From the NCBI GenBank assembly GCA_963828445.1, contig CAWHFP010000040.1, positions 401,432 to 465,431 of the forward strand: a DNA stretch of 64,000 nucleotides, written 5' to 3'. The position numbers were made by a program, and so were the translations under genes. Of this stretch, positions 7,513 to 15,463 are shown piece by piece (the first letter of the stretch is position 1; each line of letters opens with the position of its first letter). Source of the DNA: Bog-532 sp963828445 (GTDB taxonomy: Bacteria; Actinomycetota; Actinomycetes; Streptosporangiales; Streptosporangiaceae). Below the pieces are notes generated by a model, which saw only the letters and a list, made by a program, of their open reading frames with translations, made no database searches and was not told the origin of the DNA.

Positions 7513-8546
7513 CTCGTAGTTCCTCCATTGGGCTCAGCTTGTGGCTCGACCACGACCTTGAGCCCGGCCCGCTTGGTCGCGGTGGCGAAGGCGTCGGCGG
7601 TGGCGTCCAGCCCGAACGAATCGGTGACCAGCGAGGCGGTGTCGACCTGACCCCGCGCGACCAGGCTGATGGCCCGTTCGTACACCTCGTTCATGCGGCG
7701 CACCATGGCGATGGTCAGGCCCTTGCGGCGGGCCAGCGAGGCGCCGAAGCCGATGTGGTCGTCGTCGGGGATGCCGCCCAGCGTCACCCGGCCGCCGGGC
7801 CGGGTCGCGTGCATGGCCAGCCCCACCCCGGCGTCGCCCCCGGCGATCTCGAACGCCACGTCCACCCCGTACCCGACCAGATCCGGGAGCGCTTCCAGCT
7901 CGGGCCCGAGTTCTCCCGGGTCCACCACCTGGTCCGCCCCCAGCGTGGCCGCGGCCTCCCGCCGGTGCGGGAGTGGCTCGAAGGCCAGGATCGACTCAGC
8001 CCCGGACACCCGCAGCAGCTGGATGGTGAGCAGCCCGATCGGCCCGCAGCCGACCACGGCGGCCCGGCCCGCGAACGGCAGGTGGCCCAGGTCGATCGAA
8101 TGGATGGCCACCCCGAGCGGCTCCAGTACCGCCCCGTCGCGGTCGGACAGCTCGTCCGGCAGCGGGTGCAGCAACTCGTCGGGCCAGGTCATGAACTGGC
8201 GCAGGCTGCCGTCGGTGCCGCCGTGGCCAGAGAACCGGACCTGCGGGCACAGGTTGCGGTAACCGTCCCGGCAGGCCCGGCAGGTGTTGTCGGGAATGGC
8301 CGGGTCGATGGCCACCCGCTGGCCGCGCCGCGGGCCGGCCGCGATCACCCCGGCCGCCTCGTGGCCGAGCACCAGCGGCTGGGACAGCTGGGCGTCACCG
8401 ATCGCGCCCTCGCTGAACCAGTGCAGGTCCGAGCCGCAGAGACCGACCGCGGTGACCTGAACCAGAGTCTCGCCCGGCCCGGGTTCGGGGACCGGCTCGT
8501 CCCCGACCCGGATGTCGCCCACCCCGTACAGCCTCGCCGCCCGCAT
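7509..8546 (-). CDS. Zinc-dependent alcohol/polyol dehydrogenase (MDR family)
   Basis: 345 residues. GroES-like part: VGLCGSDLHWFSEGAIG with the zinc Cys, then LGHEAAG with the catalytic His-Glu pair; Rossmann part: AVVGCGPIGLLTIQLL. The sequence after the active site resembles sorbitol/L-idonate dehydrogenases. The structural-zinc lobe has only three cysteines (TCRACRDGYRNLC); the usual first Cys is Asp, so the structural zinc may be absent. ATG 8546 is chosen for AGGGAG upstream and the family-like start MRAARLYG. The nearby xylose genes suggest a sugar or polyol substrate (inference). Confidence 0.88.
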   Translation of the reverse strand: MRAARLYGVGDIRVGDEPVPEPGPGETLVQVTAVGLCGSDLHWFSEGAIGDAQLSQPLVLGHEAAGVIAAGPRRGQRVAIDPAIPDNTCRACRDGYRNLCPQVRFSGHGGTDGSLRQFMTWPDELLHPLPDELSDRDGAVLEPLGVAIHSIDLGHLPFAGRAAVVGCGPIGLLTIQLLRVSGAESILAFEPLPHRREAAATLGADQVVDPGELGPELEALPDLVGYGVDVAFEIAGGDAGVGLAMHATRPGGRVTLGGIPDDDHIGFGASLARRKGLTIAMVRRMNEVYERAISLVARGQVDTASLVTDSFGLDATADAFATATKRAGLKVVVEPQAEPNGGTTR

Positions 8547-8578
8547 GCACCGCTCCCTCATCGCTGGTAGGACCAACG

Positions 8579-9385
8579 TTACGGTTTGCGGGCCACCCCG
8601 GCGTACAGGGCCACCTCGGGCGCGTGCCGCAACTCCGGGTCCGGCCGCCACTGGGCCACCGGGACCACCCCCGGCTCCACCAGGGTCAAGCCCGCGAAGA
8701 AGGGCACGATGCGGTCCCGCTCGCGGGCGGTGATGGGCGGGGTGGCGTGCTCGTTCCAGAACGCCATGGCCTGGCGGTTCGCTTCGCCGCCGAGTTCGGT
8801 GGTGGGGTGGGAGATCACCAGGTAGCTGCCGGCCGGCACCGCGCCCATCAGGTGGCTGACCGCGGCCGCGGCCTCGGCGTCGTCGAGCACGAAGTTGAGG
8901 ACGCCGAGCATCATCACCGCGACCGGCCGGTCCAGGTCCAGGGTGTTACCGGCCTCGGCGACGACCCGCGCGGGCTCGCGCAGGTCCGCGTCGATGTAGC
9001 TGGTCACCCCGGGCTCGGCCGACGTGAGCAGGGCCCGGGCGTGGGTGAGGACCATCGGGTCGTTGTCCACGTACACCACCCGGGCCGCCGGGACCAGGCG
9101 CTGCGCCACCTCGTGGGTGTTGTCGGCGGTGGGCAGCCCGGTGCCGATGTCAAGGAACTGGTCCACGTCCTGGCCGGCCAGGAACTGGACCGCCCGGGCC
9201 AGGAAGGCCCGGTCGGCCCGGGCCACGTCGGCGATCCGCGGAAACATGGTGCGGACCCGCTCGCCCGCGTCCCGGTCAGCCTGGAAGTTGTCCTTACCGC
9301 CCAGCCAGTAGTTCCACACCCGGGCGTTGTGCGCGACGCTGGTGTCGACACCAGGGGCGTTGTGCACGGTCTCGTCGGCGGCCAT
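8579..9385 (-). CDS. S-adenosyl methyltransferase, DUF574 type
   Basis: 268 residues. The N-terminus has VAHNARVWNYWLGGKDNFQADR, the hallmark of this actinobacterial family, then the SAM-binding QFLDIGTGLPTADNTHEVAQ and acidic VVYVDNDPMVLTHARALL. Families of many paralogues occur in Streptomyces and Streptosporangiales; substrates are unknown. There is no Shine-Dalgarno sequence; TAGCCT lies 7 bases before ATG 9385, so the mRNA is probably leaderless. It precedes the zinc dehydrogenase by 32 bases and may lead that operon. Confidence 0.9.
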   Translation of the reverse strand: MAADETVHNAPGVDTSVAHNARVWNYWLGGKDNFQADRDAGERVRTMFPRIADVARADRAFLARAVQFLAGQDVDQFLDIGTGLPTADNTHEVAQRLVPAARVVYVDNDPMVLTHARALLTSAEPGVTSYIDADLREPARVVAEAGNTLDLDRPVAVMMLGVLNFVLDDAEAAAAVSHLMGAVPAGSYLVISHPTTELGGEANRQAMAFWNEHATPPITARERDRIVPFFAGLTLVEPGVVPVAQWRPDPELRHAPEVALYAGVARKP

Positions 9386-9427
9386 GGCGCCCAGGCTACG
9401 CGGGCGGCCGGGCGGGCCGCGGGCGGG

Positions 9428-9670
9428 CTAGGCGGGCAGCGGACCCGGTTCCGGCGGCGGCACGGGGAGGCCCGGGTCGGGCATGGGCGACGGCGGGGTC
9501 GGCGTCGGCCCCGGCTGCGGCGGCAGCGGGCCCGGTCCCGGCGGCGGCGGCACCGGGGACGGCTCCGGCATCGGCTCGGGCTGCGGCGGCACCGGCGAGG
9601 GCTCGGGCATCGGCCCGGGCTGAGGCGGGAGCGGGGACGGCTCTACGGGCATGGACGCCATCGTGTTCAT
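9428..9670 (-). CDS. Small proline-rich repeat protein
   Basis: 80 residues, nearly half proline, built of degenerate units such as PMPEPSPVPPQP and PGPLPPQPGP. There is no signal peptide and no transmembrane helix, so it should be a cytoplasmic extended (polyproline-II) peptide if made. AGGAAAGGG precedes ATG 9670 at normal spacing, which supports real translation. It lies 28 bases after the LacI gene on the same strand. No family recognised; a repeat-driven spurious frame is possible. Confidence 0.5.
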   Translation of the reverse strand: MNTMASMPVEPSPLPPQPGPMPEPSPVPPQPEPMPEPSPVPPPPGPGPLPPQPGPTPTPPSPMPDPGLPVPPPEPGPLPA

Positions 9671-9698
9671 CACGTACCCCTTTCCTGATATCGAAGGT

Positions 9699-10706
9699 CT
9701 ATTCCCCGGGTCCCTGGCTCGATTCACGGACGACCAGCCGGCAGGGGACCGTACGCACGCCGCGGGCGGGCTCACCGCCGATGGCGGCCAGCAGATCTTC
9801 GGCCGCGGCCCGGCCCACGTCGACCAGGCACATGTCCACGCTGGACAGGGGCGGATCCGAGCCGCGCACCATCGGGTCCCAGTTGTCGAAGCCGACCAGG
9901 GCGATGTCGTCCGGTACCCGCCGCCCGGCCGCCCGCAGCGCGTCGCCGGCCCCGCGGGCGATCTGGTCGCTGCCGCAGAAGATCGCGTCGGTGTCCGGGC
10001 GTTGTTCCAGCAGCCGGGCGGTCGCCTCCCGGCCCCAGCGTTCGCTCCACTCCCCGTACAGCACGCTGTCCGGGGCCAGCGGGGCACCCGCGGCCTCGAG
10101 CACGCCGGCCAGGCCGGCCGCCCGCTGCCGGGCGGCCAGGAACCGCTCCGGCCCGGCGATGTGCGCGATGCGCCGGCGCCCGGTCTCCAGCAGGTGCTGC
10201 CCGGCCGCCTCCCCGCCGCCCACGTCGTCGGGCAGCACCGCCGGTTCGTCGGAGCCGGCCGCCTGGGTCATCGCGTACACCACCGGGATGCCCAGCCCGG
10301 CCCCGACCGGGGGCCGCGGCTCGATCCGGCGGCCGGTGACGATCAGCCCGTCCACCCGGCGGGCGGTGAGCATCTCCACGTAGCGGCGCTCGCGCTCCGG
10401 GTCGTCGCGGGTGTCGCACATGAACACCGAGATCTGCCCGGCCCCCAGCGCGTCCTCGGCCCCGAGCATGACCGGGATGCTGAACCGGCCGAAGCTGTCG
10501 GTGGTGATCATCCCGACCGTGTACGTGCGCCCGGCCAGCAGCGCCTGGGCCAGCGGGTTTGGCGCGAAGCCCAGCCGCCGCGCGGCCTCGGCCACCCGCT
10601 CGCGGGTTTCCGGGCGAAGCCGGCCCTGGCCGTTGAGCGCCTTGGAGGCCGTGCCGATGGACACGCCGGCGTCGGCCGCCACGTCCCGGATCGTCGCCCG
10701 TTTCAT
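9699..10706 (-). CDS. LacI-family transcriptional regulator, probable xylose regulator
   Basis: 335 residues: N-terminal helix-turn-helix ATIRDVAADAGVSIGTASKALNG with hinge GFAPNPLAQAL, then a periplasmic-binding-protein-like effector domain (YTVGMITTDSFG, DGLIVTG, DAIFCGSDQIARGAGDAL, ALVGFDNW). It lies downstream of xylA and xylB in the same direction, so a D-xylose or xylo-oligosaccharide effector is likely. TAAGCT is 6 bases before ATG 10706, indicating its own leaderless transcript. Candidate LacI-type operators lie at 13.39, 13.88 and 13.96 kb. Confidence 0.9.
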   Translation of the reverse strand: MKRATIRDVAADAGVSIGTASKALNGQGRLRPETRERVAEAARRLGFAPNPLAQALLAGRTYTVGMITTDSFGRFSIPVMLGAEDALGAGQISVFMCDTRDDPERERRYVEMLTARRVDGLIVTGRRIEPRPPVGAGLGIPVVYAMTQAAGSDEPAVLPDDVGGGEAAGQHLLETGRRRIAHIAGPERFLAARQRAAGLAGVLEAAGAPLAPDSVLYGEWSERWGREATARLLEQRPDTDAIFCGSDQIARGAGDALRAAGRRVPDDIALVGFDNWDPMVRGSDPPLSSVDMCLVDVGRAAAEDLLAAIGGEPARGVRTVPCRLVVRESSQGPGE

Positions 10707-10718
10707 GTACTGAGCTTA

Positions 10719-10744
10719 GGGGGCCCAGGTCCACCCGGGCCCCC
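10719..10744 (-). terminator. Hairpin between xylA and the LacI gene
   Basis: Perfect 8-base arms GGGGGCCC (10719-10726) and GGGCCCCC (10737-10744) with a 10-base loop follow the xylA stop on the minus strand. It probably reduces read-through from xylBA into the regulator gene; no T tract is visible. Confidence 0.5.
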
Positions 10745-10767
10745 GTAAACCGCCAGCATTCAAACCG

Positions 10768-11952
10768 TTAGCGCACGCCGTACAGGTGTTCCAGGGCCAG
10801 CTGATCCAGCTGCTCGTAGCCCAGCCCGCGCTCGGCGTAGGCGTCGATGTCGATGCTGACTTCGCGCACGTCCCGCCACGTCTCACCGTCGGCCAGGGTC
10901 GGCTCGCTCAGCGCGGCCACCTTGGACGCGGCCAGCGCGGCCTGCACCTCGGGGTCGGCCCGGAACTTCAGCACCTTGTCCCGCAGGATCAGGTAGTTGC
11001 GCATGCAGGCGGCCGCCGACACCCACACGCCCTCGTCGTTCTCGGTGCGCGGCGGCTTGTAGTCGAAGTGGATCGGGCCGTCGTAGCCGCCGGCCTCGAT
11101 CGCGTTCACCACCGCGTCGACCACCCAGAACGCGCCGCCCACGTTGCCCGCGCCGAAGCGCAGGTCCTGGTCGAAGCGCGGCCCGTGCTGGCCGTTGAGG
11201 TCGATGTGGAACAGCTTGCCGTGCCACAGCGCCTGGTTGATGCCGGCCGCGTAGTTCAGCCCGGCCATCTCCTCGTGCCCGATCTCCGGGTTGATGCCGA
11301 CCATCTCGGAGTGCTCGAGCTGGTTGGTGAAGGCGATCGCGTGCCCGAGGGTGGGCAGCAAGATGTCGCCGCGGGGCTCGTTGGGCTTGGGCTCGATGGC
11401 GAACTTGATGTCGTAGCCCTGCTCGATGACGTAGTCGCAGAGCAGGTCCATGCCCTCGGCGTACCGGGCCAGCGCGGCCTGGATGTCCTTGGCCCCGCCG
11501 GACTCGGCCCCTTCGCGGCCGCCCCAGAAGATATAGGTCTTGGCCCCCAGCTCCGCGGCCAGGTCGAGGTTGCGCATCACCTTGGCCAGCGCGAACCGGC
11601 GGATGTCGCGCTCGTTGGCGGTGAACGCGCCGTCCTTGAACATCGGGTGGCCGAACAGGTTGGTGGTGGCCGTGGTCACCTTGGTCCCGGTCTCGTCCAG
11701 CGCCTTGCGGAAGGCGGCGATGAGCTGGTCGCGCTCGGCGTTGGAGGCCTCGAACGGGAACACGTCGTTGTCGTGGAAGTTGACGCCGTAGGCGCCCAGC
11801 TCGGCCAGCTTGCGCACGGCCCGGTCGGCGGCCATGGGCGGGCGTACCGCCCCGCCGAACACGTCCACGCCCTGCCACCCGACGGTCCAGATGCCGAACG
11901 AGAACTTGTCCTCGGGCACCGGAGCGTACGGGTCATCAATAGGTGAGCTCAC
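10768..11952 (-). CDS. xylA: Xylose isomerase
   Basis: 394 residues. It converts D-xylose to D-xylulose using two divalent metals. Seen: GVNFHDNDVFPFEAS with the catalytic His, TTATTNLFGHPMFKDGAFT, the metal/substrate block KFAIEPKPNEPRGD, GINPEIGHEEMAG and the second metal block FHIDLNGQHGPRFDQD. Length matches the class I enzymes of actinobacteria. GTG 11952 is chosen because AAAAGGA lies upstream and the GTGA overlap with xylB is perfect; an upstream ATG at 11979 would lie inside xylB. Second gene of the xylBA operon. Confidence 0.96.
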   Translation of the reverse strand: MSSPIDDPYAPVPEDKFSFGIWTVGWQGVDVFGGAVRPPMAADRAVRKLAELGAYGVNFHDNDVFPFEASNAERDQLIAAFRKALDETGTKVTTATTNLFGHPMFKDGAFTANERDIRRFALAKVMRNLDLAAELGAKTYIFWGGREGAESGGAKDIQAALARYAEGMDLLCDYVIEQGYDIKFAIEPKPNEPRGDILLPTLGHAIAFTNQLEHSEMVGINPEIGHEEMAGLNYAAGINQALWHGKLFHIDLNGQHGPRFDQDLRFGAGNVGGAFWVVDAVVNAIEAGGYDGPIHFDYKPPRTENDEGVWVSAAACMRNYLILRDKVLKFRADPEVQAALAASKVAALSEPTLADGETWRDVREVSIDIDAYAERGLGYEQLDQLALEHLYGVR

Positions 11953-13382
11953 TGGTGGTTCCTTTTCCTCTCGTGCCACGGCAGCGTGTCATCGCGCAGC
12001 GTGGCGTAGCGATCGCGGATATCGGGGCGCGGTTCGGCGGTGAACGTCTCGGCCCGGAAGGTGGACCAGTCCGGGGGGCCCTCCGGCCCGGACCCGGACC
12101 GGCCGGCCTCGGCCAGCGCCCAGGCCGCCTGCCGGGCCGCGCCGACGGCCACGTACTCGGCGGGCTCGGGGACGGTCACCGGCACGCCGAAGATGGCGGG
12201 CGCGATGGACCGCACGGCCGGGGACTGGGCCGCGCCGCCGATCAGCACCACCCGCCGTGGGGTGATGCCGCAGTCGGCCAGGTTGCCGATGCCGTCGGCC
12301 AGGGAGCACAGCACCGACTCGACCGCGGCCCGGGCCATGTTCTCCGGGGTCAGGTTGGCGCTGGTGATGCCGTTGAGCACCCCGGTGGCGTCCGGCCGGT
12401 TGGGGGAGCGTTCCCCGTCGAAGTAGGGCAGCAGGGTCAGCCCGCCCGCCCCCGGTTCGGCCGCCAGGGCCAGGCCGGACAGGCCAGCCGGGTCGGTGCC
12501 GAGCAGCCGGGCGGTCACGGTCAGCACCCGGGCCGCGTTGACCGTGGCCACCAGGGGCAGGAACTTCCCGGTGGCGTCGGCGAACCCGGCCACCGCCCCG
12601 GTCTCGTCGGCGGCGGGCGCCGAGGTCATGGCGTAGGCCGTGCCCGAGGTGCCGATGGACACCACCACGTCGCCTTCGGTGACCCCCAGCCCCAGCGCGG
12701 CGCCCATGTTGTCGCCGGTCCCGGCGGACAGCAGGGCCCCGTCCGGGGTCTGCCCGGTCACCTCGGCCGGCCCGGCCAGCCGCGGCGTGGCCACCGGCCG
12801 CCCCAGCGCGGCCTCGGCGATGTCCGGCAGCCACTGCCCGTCCGCGGGGGAGAAGTAGCCGGTGCCGGAGGCGTCACCGCGGTCGGTGACCGGCTCCCCG
12901 TCCGGGGTCGAGCCCGCGCCCAGGCGCCAGGTCAGCCAGTCGTGCGGCAGCACCACCCGGTGCAGGCGCCGGGCGTTCTCCGGCTCCTGCTCGGCCATCC
13001 AGCGCAGCTTGGTCACGGTGAACGACACGGCCGGGACACTGCCGGTGCGCCGGGCCCACTCGCCCGGCCCGCCCAGCTCGGCGATGAGCTCGCGCGTCTG
13101 GGACGCGGCCCGCATGTCGTTCCACAAGATGGCGGGCCGGATCACCTGGCCCGCCTCGTCCAGGGCCACCATCCCGTGCTGCTGGGCGGCCACCCCCACC
13201 GCCGCGGCCCGGCTCAGCAGCCCGTCGCCGGCCTTGGCCAGCGCCTGCCACCAGTACTCCGGGTCGCACTCGGTCCCGTCCGGGTGCGGCGCGGCCGCGC
13301 TGGCCACGATGGCGCCCGTGTCGGCCTCGCACAGCACCACCTTCGTGGACTGGGTCGAGCTGTCCACTCCGGCCACCAGCAT
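11949..13382 (-). CDS. xylB: Xylulokinase
   Basis: 477 residues of the FGGY kinase family: first ATPase lobe with VAGVDSSTQSTKVV, the sugar-site AAQQHGMV and ILWNDMR, a second lobe with SAGTGDNMGAALGLG, VVSIGTSGTAYA and VLIGGAAQSPAVRSI. It phosphorylates D-xylulose to xylulose 5-phosphate for the pentose phosphate pathway; rpe lies at 36 kb. ATG 13382 has GGGAG upstream and starts the protein exactly at the first strand. Its TGA overlaps the xylA GTG. The leader overlaps an operator-like palindrome. Confidence 0.96.
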   Translation of the reverse strand: MLVAGVDSSTQSTKVVLCEADTGAIVASAAAPHPDGTECDPEYWWQALAKAGDGLLSRAAAVGVAAQQHGMVALDEAGQVIRPAILWNDMRAASQTRELIAELGGPGEWARRTGSVPAVSFTVTKLRWMAEQEPENARRLHRVVLPHDWLTWRLGAGSTPDGEPVTDRGDASGTGYFSPADGQWLPDIAEAALGRPVATPRLAGPAEVTGQTPDGALLSAGTGDNMGAALGLGVTEGDVVVSIGTSGTAYAMTSAPAADETGAVAGFADATGKFLPLVATVNAARVLTVTARLLGTDPAGLSGLALAAEPGAGGLTLLPYFDGERSPNRPDATGVLNGITSANLTPENMARAAVESVLCSLADGIGNLADCGITPRRVVLIGGAAQSPAVRSIAPAIFGVPVTVPEPAEYVAVGAARQAAWALAEAGRSGSGPEGPPDWSTFRAETFTAEPRPDIRDRYATLRDDTLPWHERKRNHQ

Positions 13383-13392
13383 GAGCCACTCC

Positions 13393-13409
13393 CGAAAAGT
13401 TTCGCGAAA
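13393..13409 (-). promoter_or_regulatory. Operator-like overlapping palindromes in the xylB leader
   Basis: CGAAAAGTTTCG (13393-13404) and TTTCGCGAAA (13400-13409) overlap 11-27 bases before the xylB start. The first resembles the CGAAA-n-TTTCG inverted repeat described upstream of xylanase genes of streptomycetes, with a two-base centre. Its location over the ribosome-binding region fits repression by the downstream LacI protein (inference). Confidence 0.45.
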
Positions 13410-13883
13410 AGAGTCCCATTCCAGGTCCCCCCAACCGTAAGCCGTCCTCCCTGACCTGCGCCAGCCACCCCCTGCCCCGCACCCTCCCCACCCCACACGC
13501 CCCGCTTCCCCCACCCCTCACACCCCGGGCCGCCCGTCCCGGGTACCCTGCGCCGCCTCCCGGCTGCCTGTCCCGGGATCCCGCGCCGCTCCCGGCTGGC
13601 CGTTCTCGGGACCCCGCGCCGCCCCAGGATTCGCCATCCCTAGAGTTTCGGCCACCTCGCGCACACCATCCCGGCGCCGTCGGCCCGCCCCCGCGAACAC
13701 TTTGAGTGACCTCACGATCACTTGTCATCGATGTCAAGCCCGCCGCGCTTTGTGTGCACTTGTGCGCTCGGCATCCGGCGTTCCGGTCGCCGTCAGGCCC
13801 CCTTGTGCGCGCGCTGTGCACGCCCGTAAACACCCCTTGGCCGCGCCCCGATCCACCCTTCCGCCACCCCCGCGCGGCGCTTA
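13410..13883. other. Long intergenic region upstream of xylB, no gene seen
   Basis: About 470 bases between the xylB leader and the operator cluster. The sequence is C- and G-rich with imperfect Pro/Gly-codon-like repeats (for example tandem GGGATCC/CGCGCCG-type units around 13520-13640) and no convincing reading frame on either strand. It may contain a long xylBA leader. Confidence 0.5.
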
Positions 13884-13897
13884 TGTAAGCGGTTACA
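13884..13897. promoter_or_regulatory. LacI-type operator candidate TGTAAGCGGTTACA
   Basis: The 14-base sequence TGTAAGCGGTTACA is an inverted repeat with one mismatched pair and a central CG, the classical layout of LacI/GalR operators. It lies 80 bases (centre to centre) from the next palindrome, about 500 bases before xylB and 154 bases before the divergent HATPase gene. Confidence 0.5.
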
Positions 13898-13959
13898 AAT
13901 ACCGTCCGTGCACCATATCGGGGCTGGTTGCCGCATTAATGGTCGGAGCATCTGCACGC

Positions 13960-13981
13960 GCCAAATGAACGTGCATTTGGC
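13960..13981. promoter_or_regulatory. 22-base near-perfect palindrome, operator candidate
   Basis: The arms read GCCAAATGAAC and GTGCATTTGGC; every position pairs except one symmetric pair, and the centre is CG. Such a long palindrome between divergent genes is best read as a repressor operator; LacI or TetR families both bind such sites. It stands 70 bases before the start of the HATPase gene at 14051. Confidence 0.55.
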
Positions 13982-14050
13982 CTTGCATATGCATGCGATG
14001 TCCGGCAAGATAAGGGCTGCGCGCCAGCAACGATGATTGGCGGTTGACCA

Positions 14051-14671
14051 GTGTCCGGGGTCGCTATGAGGTCGGAAAGTTTGAACCCGGTTGGTGTTAG
14101 CGTTCACAACCGGGACCAGCGTAAGGTTCCGCTGCCGACGCGTACCAGGGTTCGGCCGGTCCCTCACGATCTGCTCAACAGCGCCAAGCCACGGCAGCTC
14201 ACGCCGGACCGCCCGCGCGTGGTCCGGATGCCATCGGACTGGTGGGACGCCCCGGCGGTGATGGCGCTGACGCTCACCCCGGGCCCGCAGCCCGCCAAGA
14301 ACGCGCGCCGGTTCACCCGGTCCACGCTGACCCGCTGGAACCTGAACCCCCTCATCGACGACGCCGAAGTCATCGTGGCCGAGTTCGTGGCCAACGCCAT
14401 GTGCCATGCCGGCCAGGACCCGGCGCACGGCGAAGAGCGCGTTCCGGCCAGCGGCGACACCCGCATCGGCCTCCGGCTGTTCCGCCGGGCCGGCGAGGTC
14501 ATGTGCGCGGTCCTCGACCCCAGTGACGCCGCCCCCGTGCTCAAGGCGCCCGCTCAGGACGCCGAGTGCGGTCGCGGCCTCCAGCTGGTCGACGCCCTCA
14601 GCGACGTCTGGGGCTGGAGCCCCATGGTCGGCCGCGGCAAAGCCGTCTGGGCCATCCTCTTCTGCATCTGA
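14051..14671 (+). CDS. HATPase-fold ATP-binding protein (anti-sigma-factor kinase-like)
   Basis: 206 residues from GTG 14051; the family domain starts only about residue 70 (LTLTPGPQPAKNARRF). The N box EVIVAEFVANAMCHAG, the loop LDPSDAAPVL and the G box CGRGLQLVDALSDVWGW followed by KAVWAILF match the HATPase_c_2 proteins abundant in Streptomyces-type genomes, relatives of SpoIIAB/RsbW. Such proteins bind ATP and control sigma factors or STAS partners. Start is uncertain (GTG 14051, ATG 14066 or ATG 14228); no strong ribosome-binding site is seen. A lone STAS protein lies at 2.3 kb. Confidence 0.8.
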   Translation: MSGVAMRSESLNPVGVSVHNRDQRKVPLPTRTRVRPVPHDLLNSAKPRQLTPDRPRVVRMPSDWWDAPAVMALTLTPGPQPAKNARRFTRSTLTRWNLNPLIDDAEVIVAEFVANAMCHAGQDPAHGEERVPASGDTRIGLRLFRRAGEVMCAVLDPSDAAPVLKAPAQDAECGRGLQLVDALSDVWGWSPMVGRGKAVWAILFCI

Positions 14672-14900
14672 CCCACCCCCGGGTCCCTCTACTGCCTCTG
14701 CCTCACCCCAGGTTCCTCCCCGCATCCGGCCCGGCCCCGGGCCTTCCTGTCTCTGGCCCGGCCCGGGTCCATCCCGCCCCGTCCGCACCACTCGGCATCT
14801 GCGCGCCCTGACCGCCCTCAAGTCACACGAACCCCGCGCGCCCCGCGCGCACCAATTAACCCGAATCTCGCTTTTGTCGCGGCAGCACCAGCGTCCAACC

Positions 14901-14951
14901 GCATCAAATGCGCATTCGCTGCTGTTCTAGCAGCATCAAATGCGCATTCGC
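14901..14951. repeat. Two 19-base direct repeats with internal palindrome AATGCGCATT
   Basis: GCATCAAATGCGCATTCGC occurs at 14901-14919 and again exactly at 14933-14951, 32 bases apart, about three helical turns. Each copy contains the perfect palindrome AATGCGCATT. This looks like a pair of same-face protein-binding sites. Confidence 0.75.
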
Positions 14952-15109
14952 GGCGCCACCAAGCCGCGCCGAGCCAGCGCCCCAGCTGACTGTGGCGGCA
15001 TATGAGACTTTTGGGCCGATAGTGAACTGGATGGGTCCGCGGCTCCGGCCCGAAGGCACCAGCCCGGCGGCTCACCCGAGCAACGGGCCCCCATCGACCC
15101 GGCCAGCCA

Positions 15110-15193
15110 CTAGCGCAATGGCGCTAGCGCGTCGGCTGTTACCGACCCAATGGCGCCTTTACGTCGCCTCCAACCAACCCAAAGGCGCCATTG
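15110..15193. repeat. Inverted repeats built on the word CAATGGCGC
   Basis: CTAGCGC-AATG-GCGCTAG forms a 7-base-stem hairpin at 15110-15127. Just after it, CAATGGCGCCTTT (15148-15160) pairs perfectly with AAAGGCGCCATTG (15181-15193) across a 20-base loop. The word AATGGCGC occurs in all three arms or loops. A bidirectional terminator or a REP-like element are the main options. Confidence 0.7.
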
Positions 15194-15463
15194 CTTCGGT
15201 TCCTGATTGCCCCGGCCCGGTCCGGCCCGGCTCGACCCACTGGCGTTCGTCGCTCACCGCGCGCCCGCTCATCACGCCGCACCCGGCACAGCATGCTCAT
15301 CCAGGCTGCCGTGACGCGCGTGACTGGTGTGATTCCGGGGCAGAGACCGGGAGGGCAGCGGTGGCTGGGTTCGAGGTTCCGGGGTGCGACCACCGGTCTG
15401 CGTTCGGTAGTGTCCTGCGCATCGCGCCTTGATGTGGGGACAATCTGAGGAGGCGACGCGATC

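Larger units (their letters stand above)
14672..15463. other. Repeat-rich intergenic region, no gene seen
   Basis: About 790 bases after the HATPase gene. No reading frame looks coding; the small open frames on both strands have shuffled, Arg/Pro/Ala-rich compositions. It holds two 19-base direct repeats (14901, 14933), a short hairpin (15110-15127) and a long inverted repeat (15148-15193), listed separately. The last 60 bases carry the promoter region and GAGGAGG of the small gene at 15464. Confidence 0.6.

Noticed and set aside
14818..15075. 85-codon minus-strand frame across the 19-base direct repeats
   Set aside because: No ribosome-binding site, Arg/Ala-shuffled composition, and the apparent peptide repeat is only the DNA repeat translated.
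15360..15400. GGTTCGAGGTTCC word resembling a tRNA T-arm
   Set aside because: No acceptor stem, anticodon arm or CCA-side pairing can be built around it. No tRNA was found anywhere in the window.
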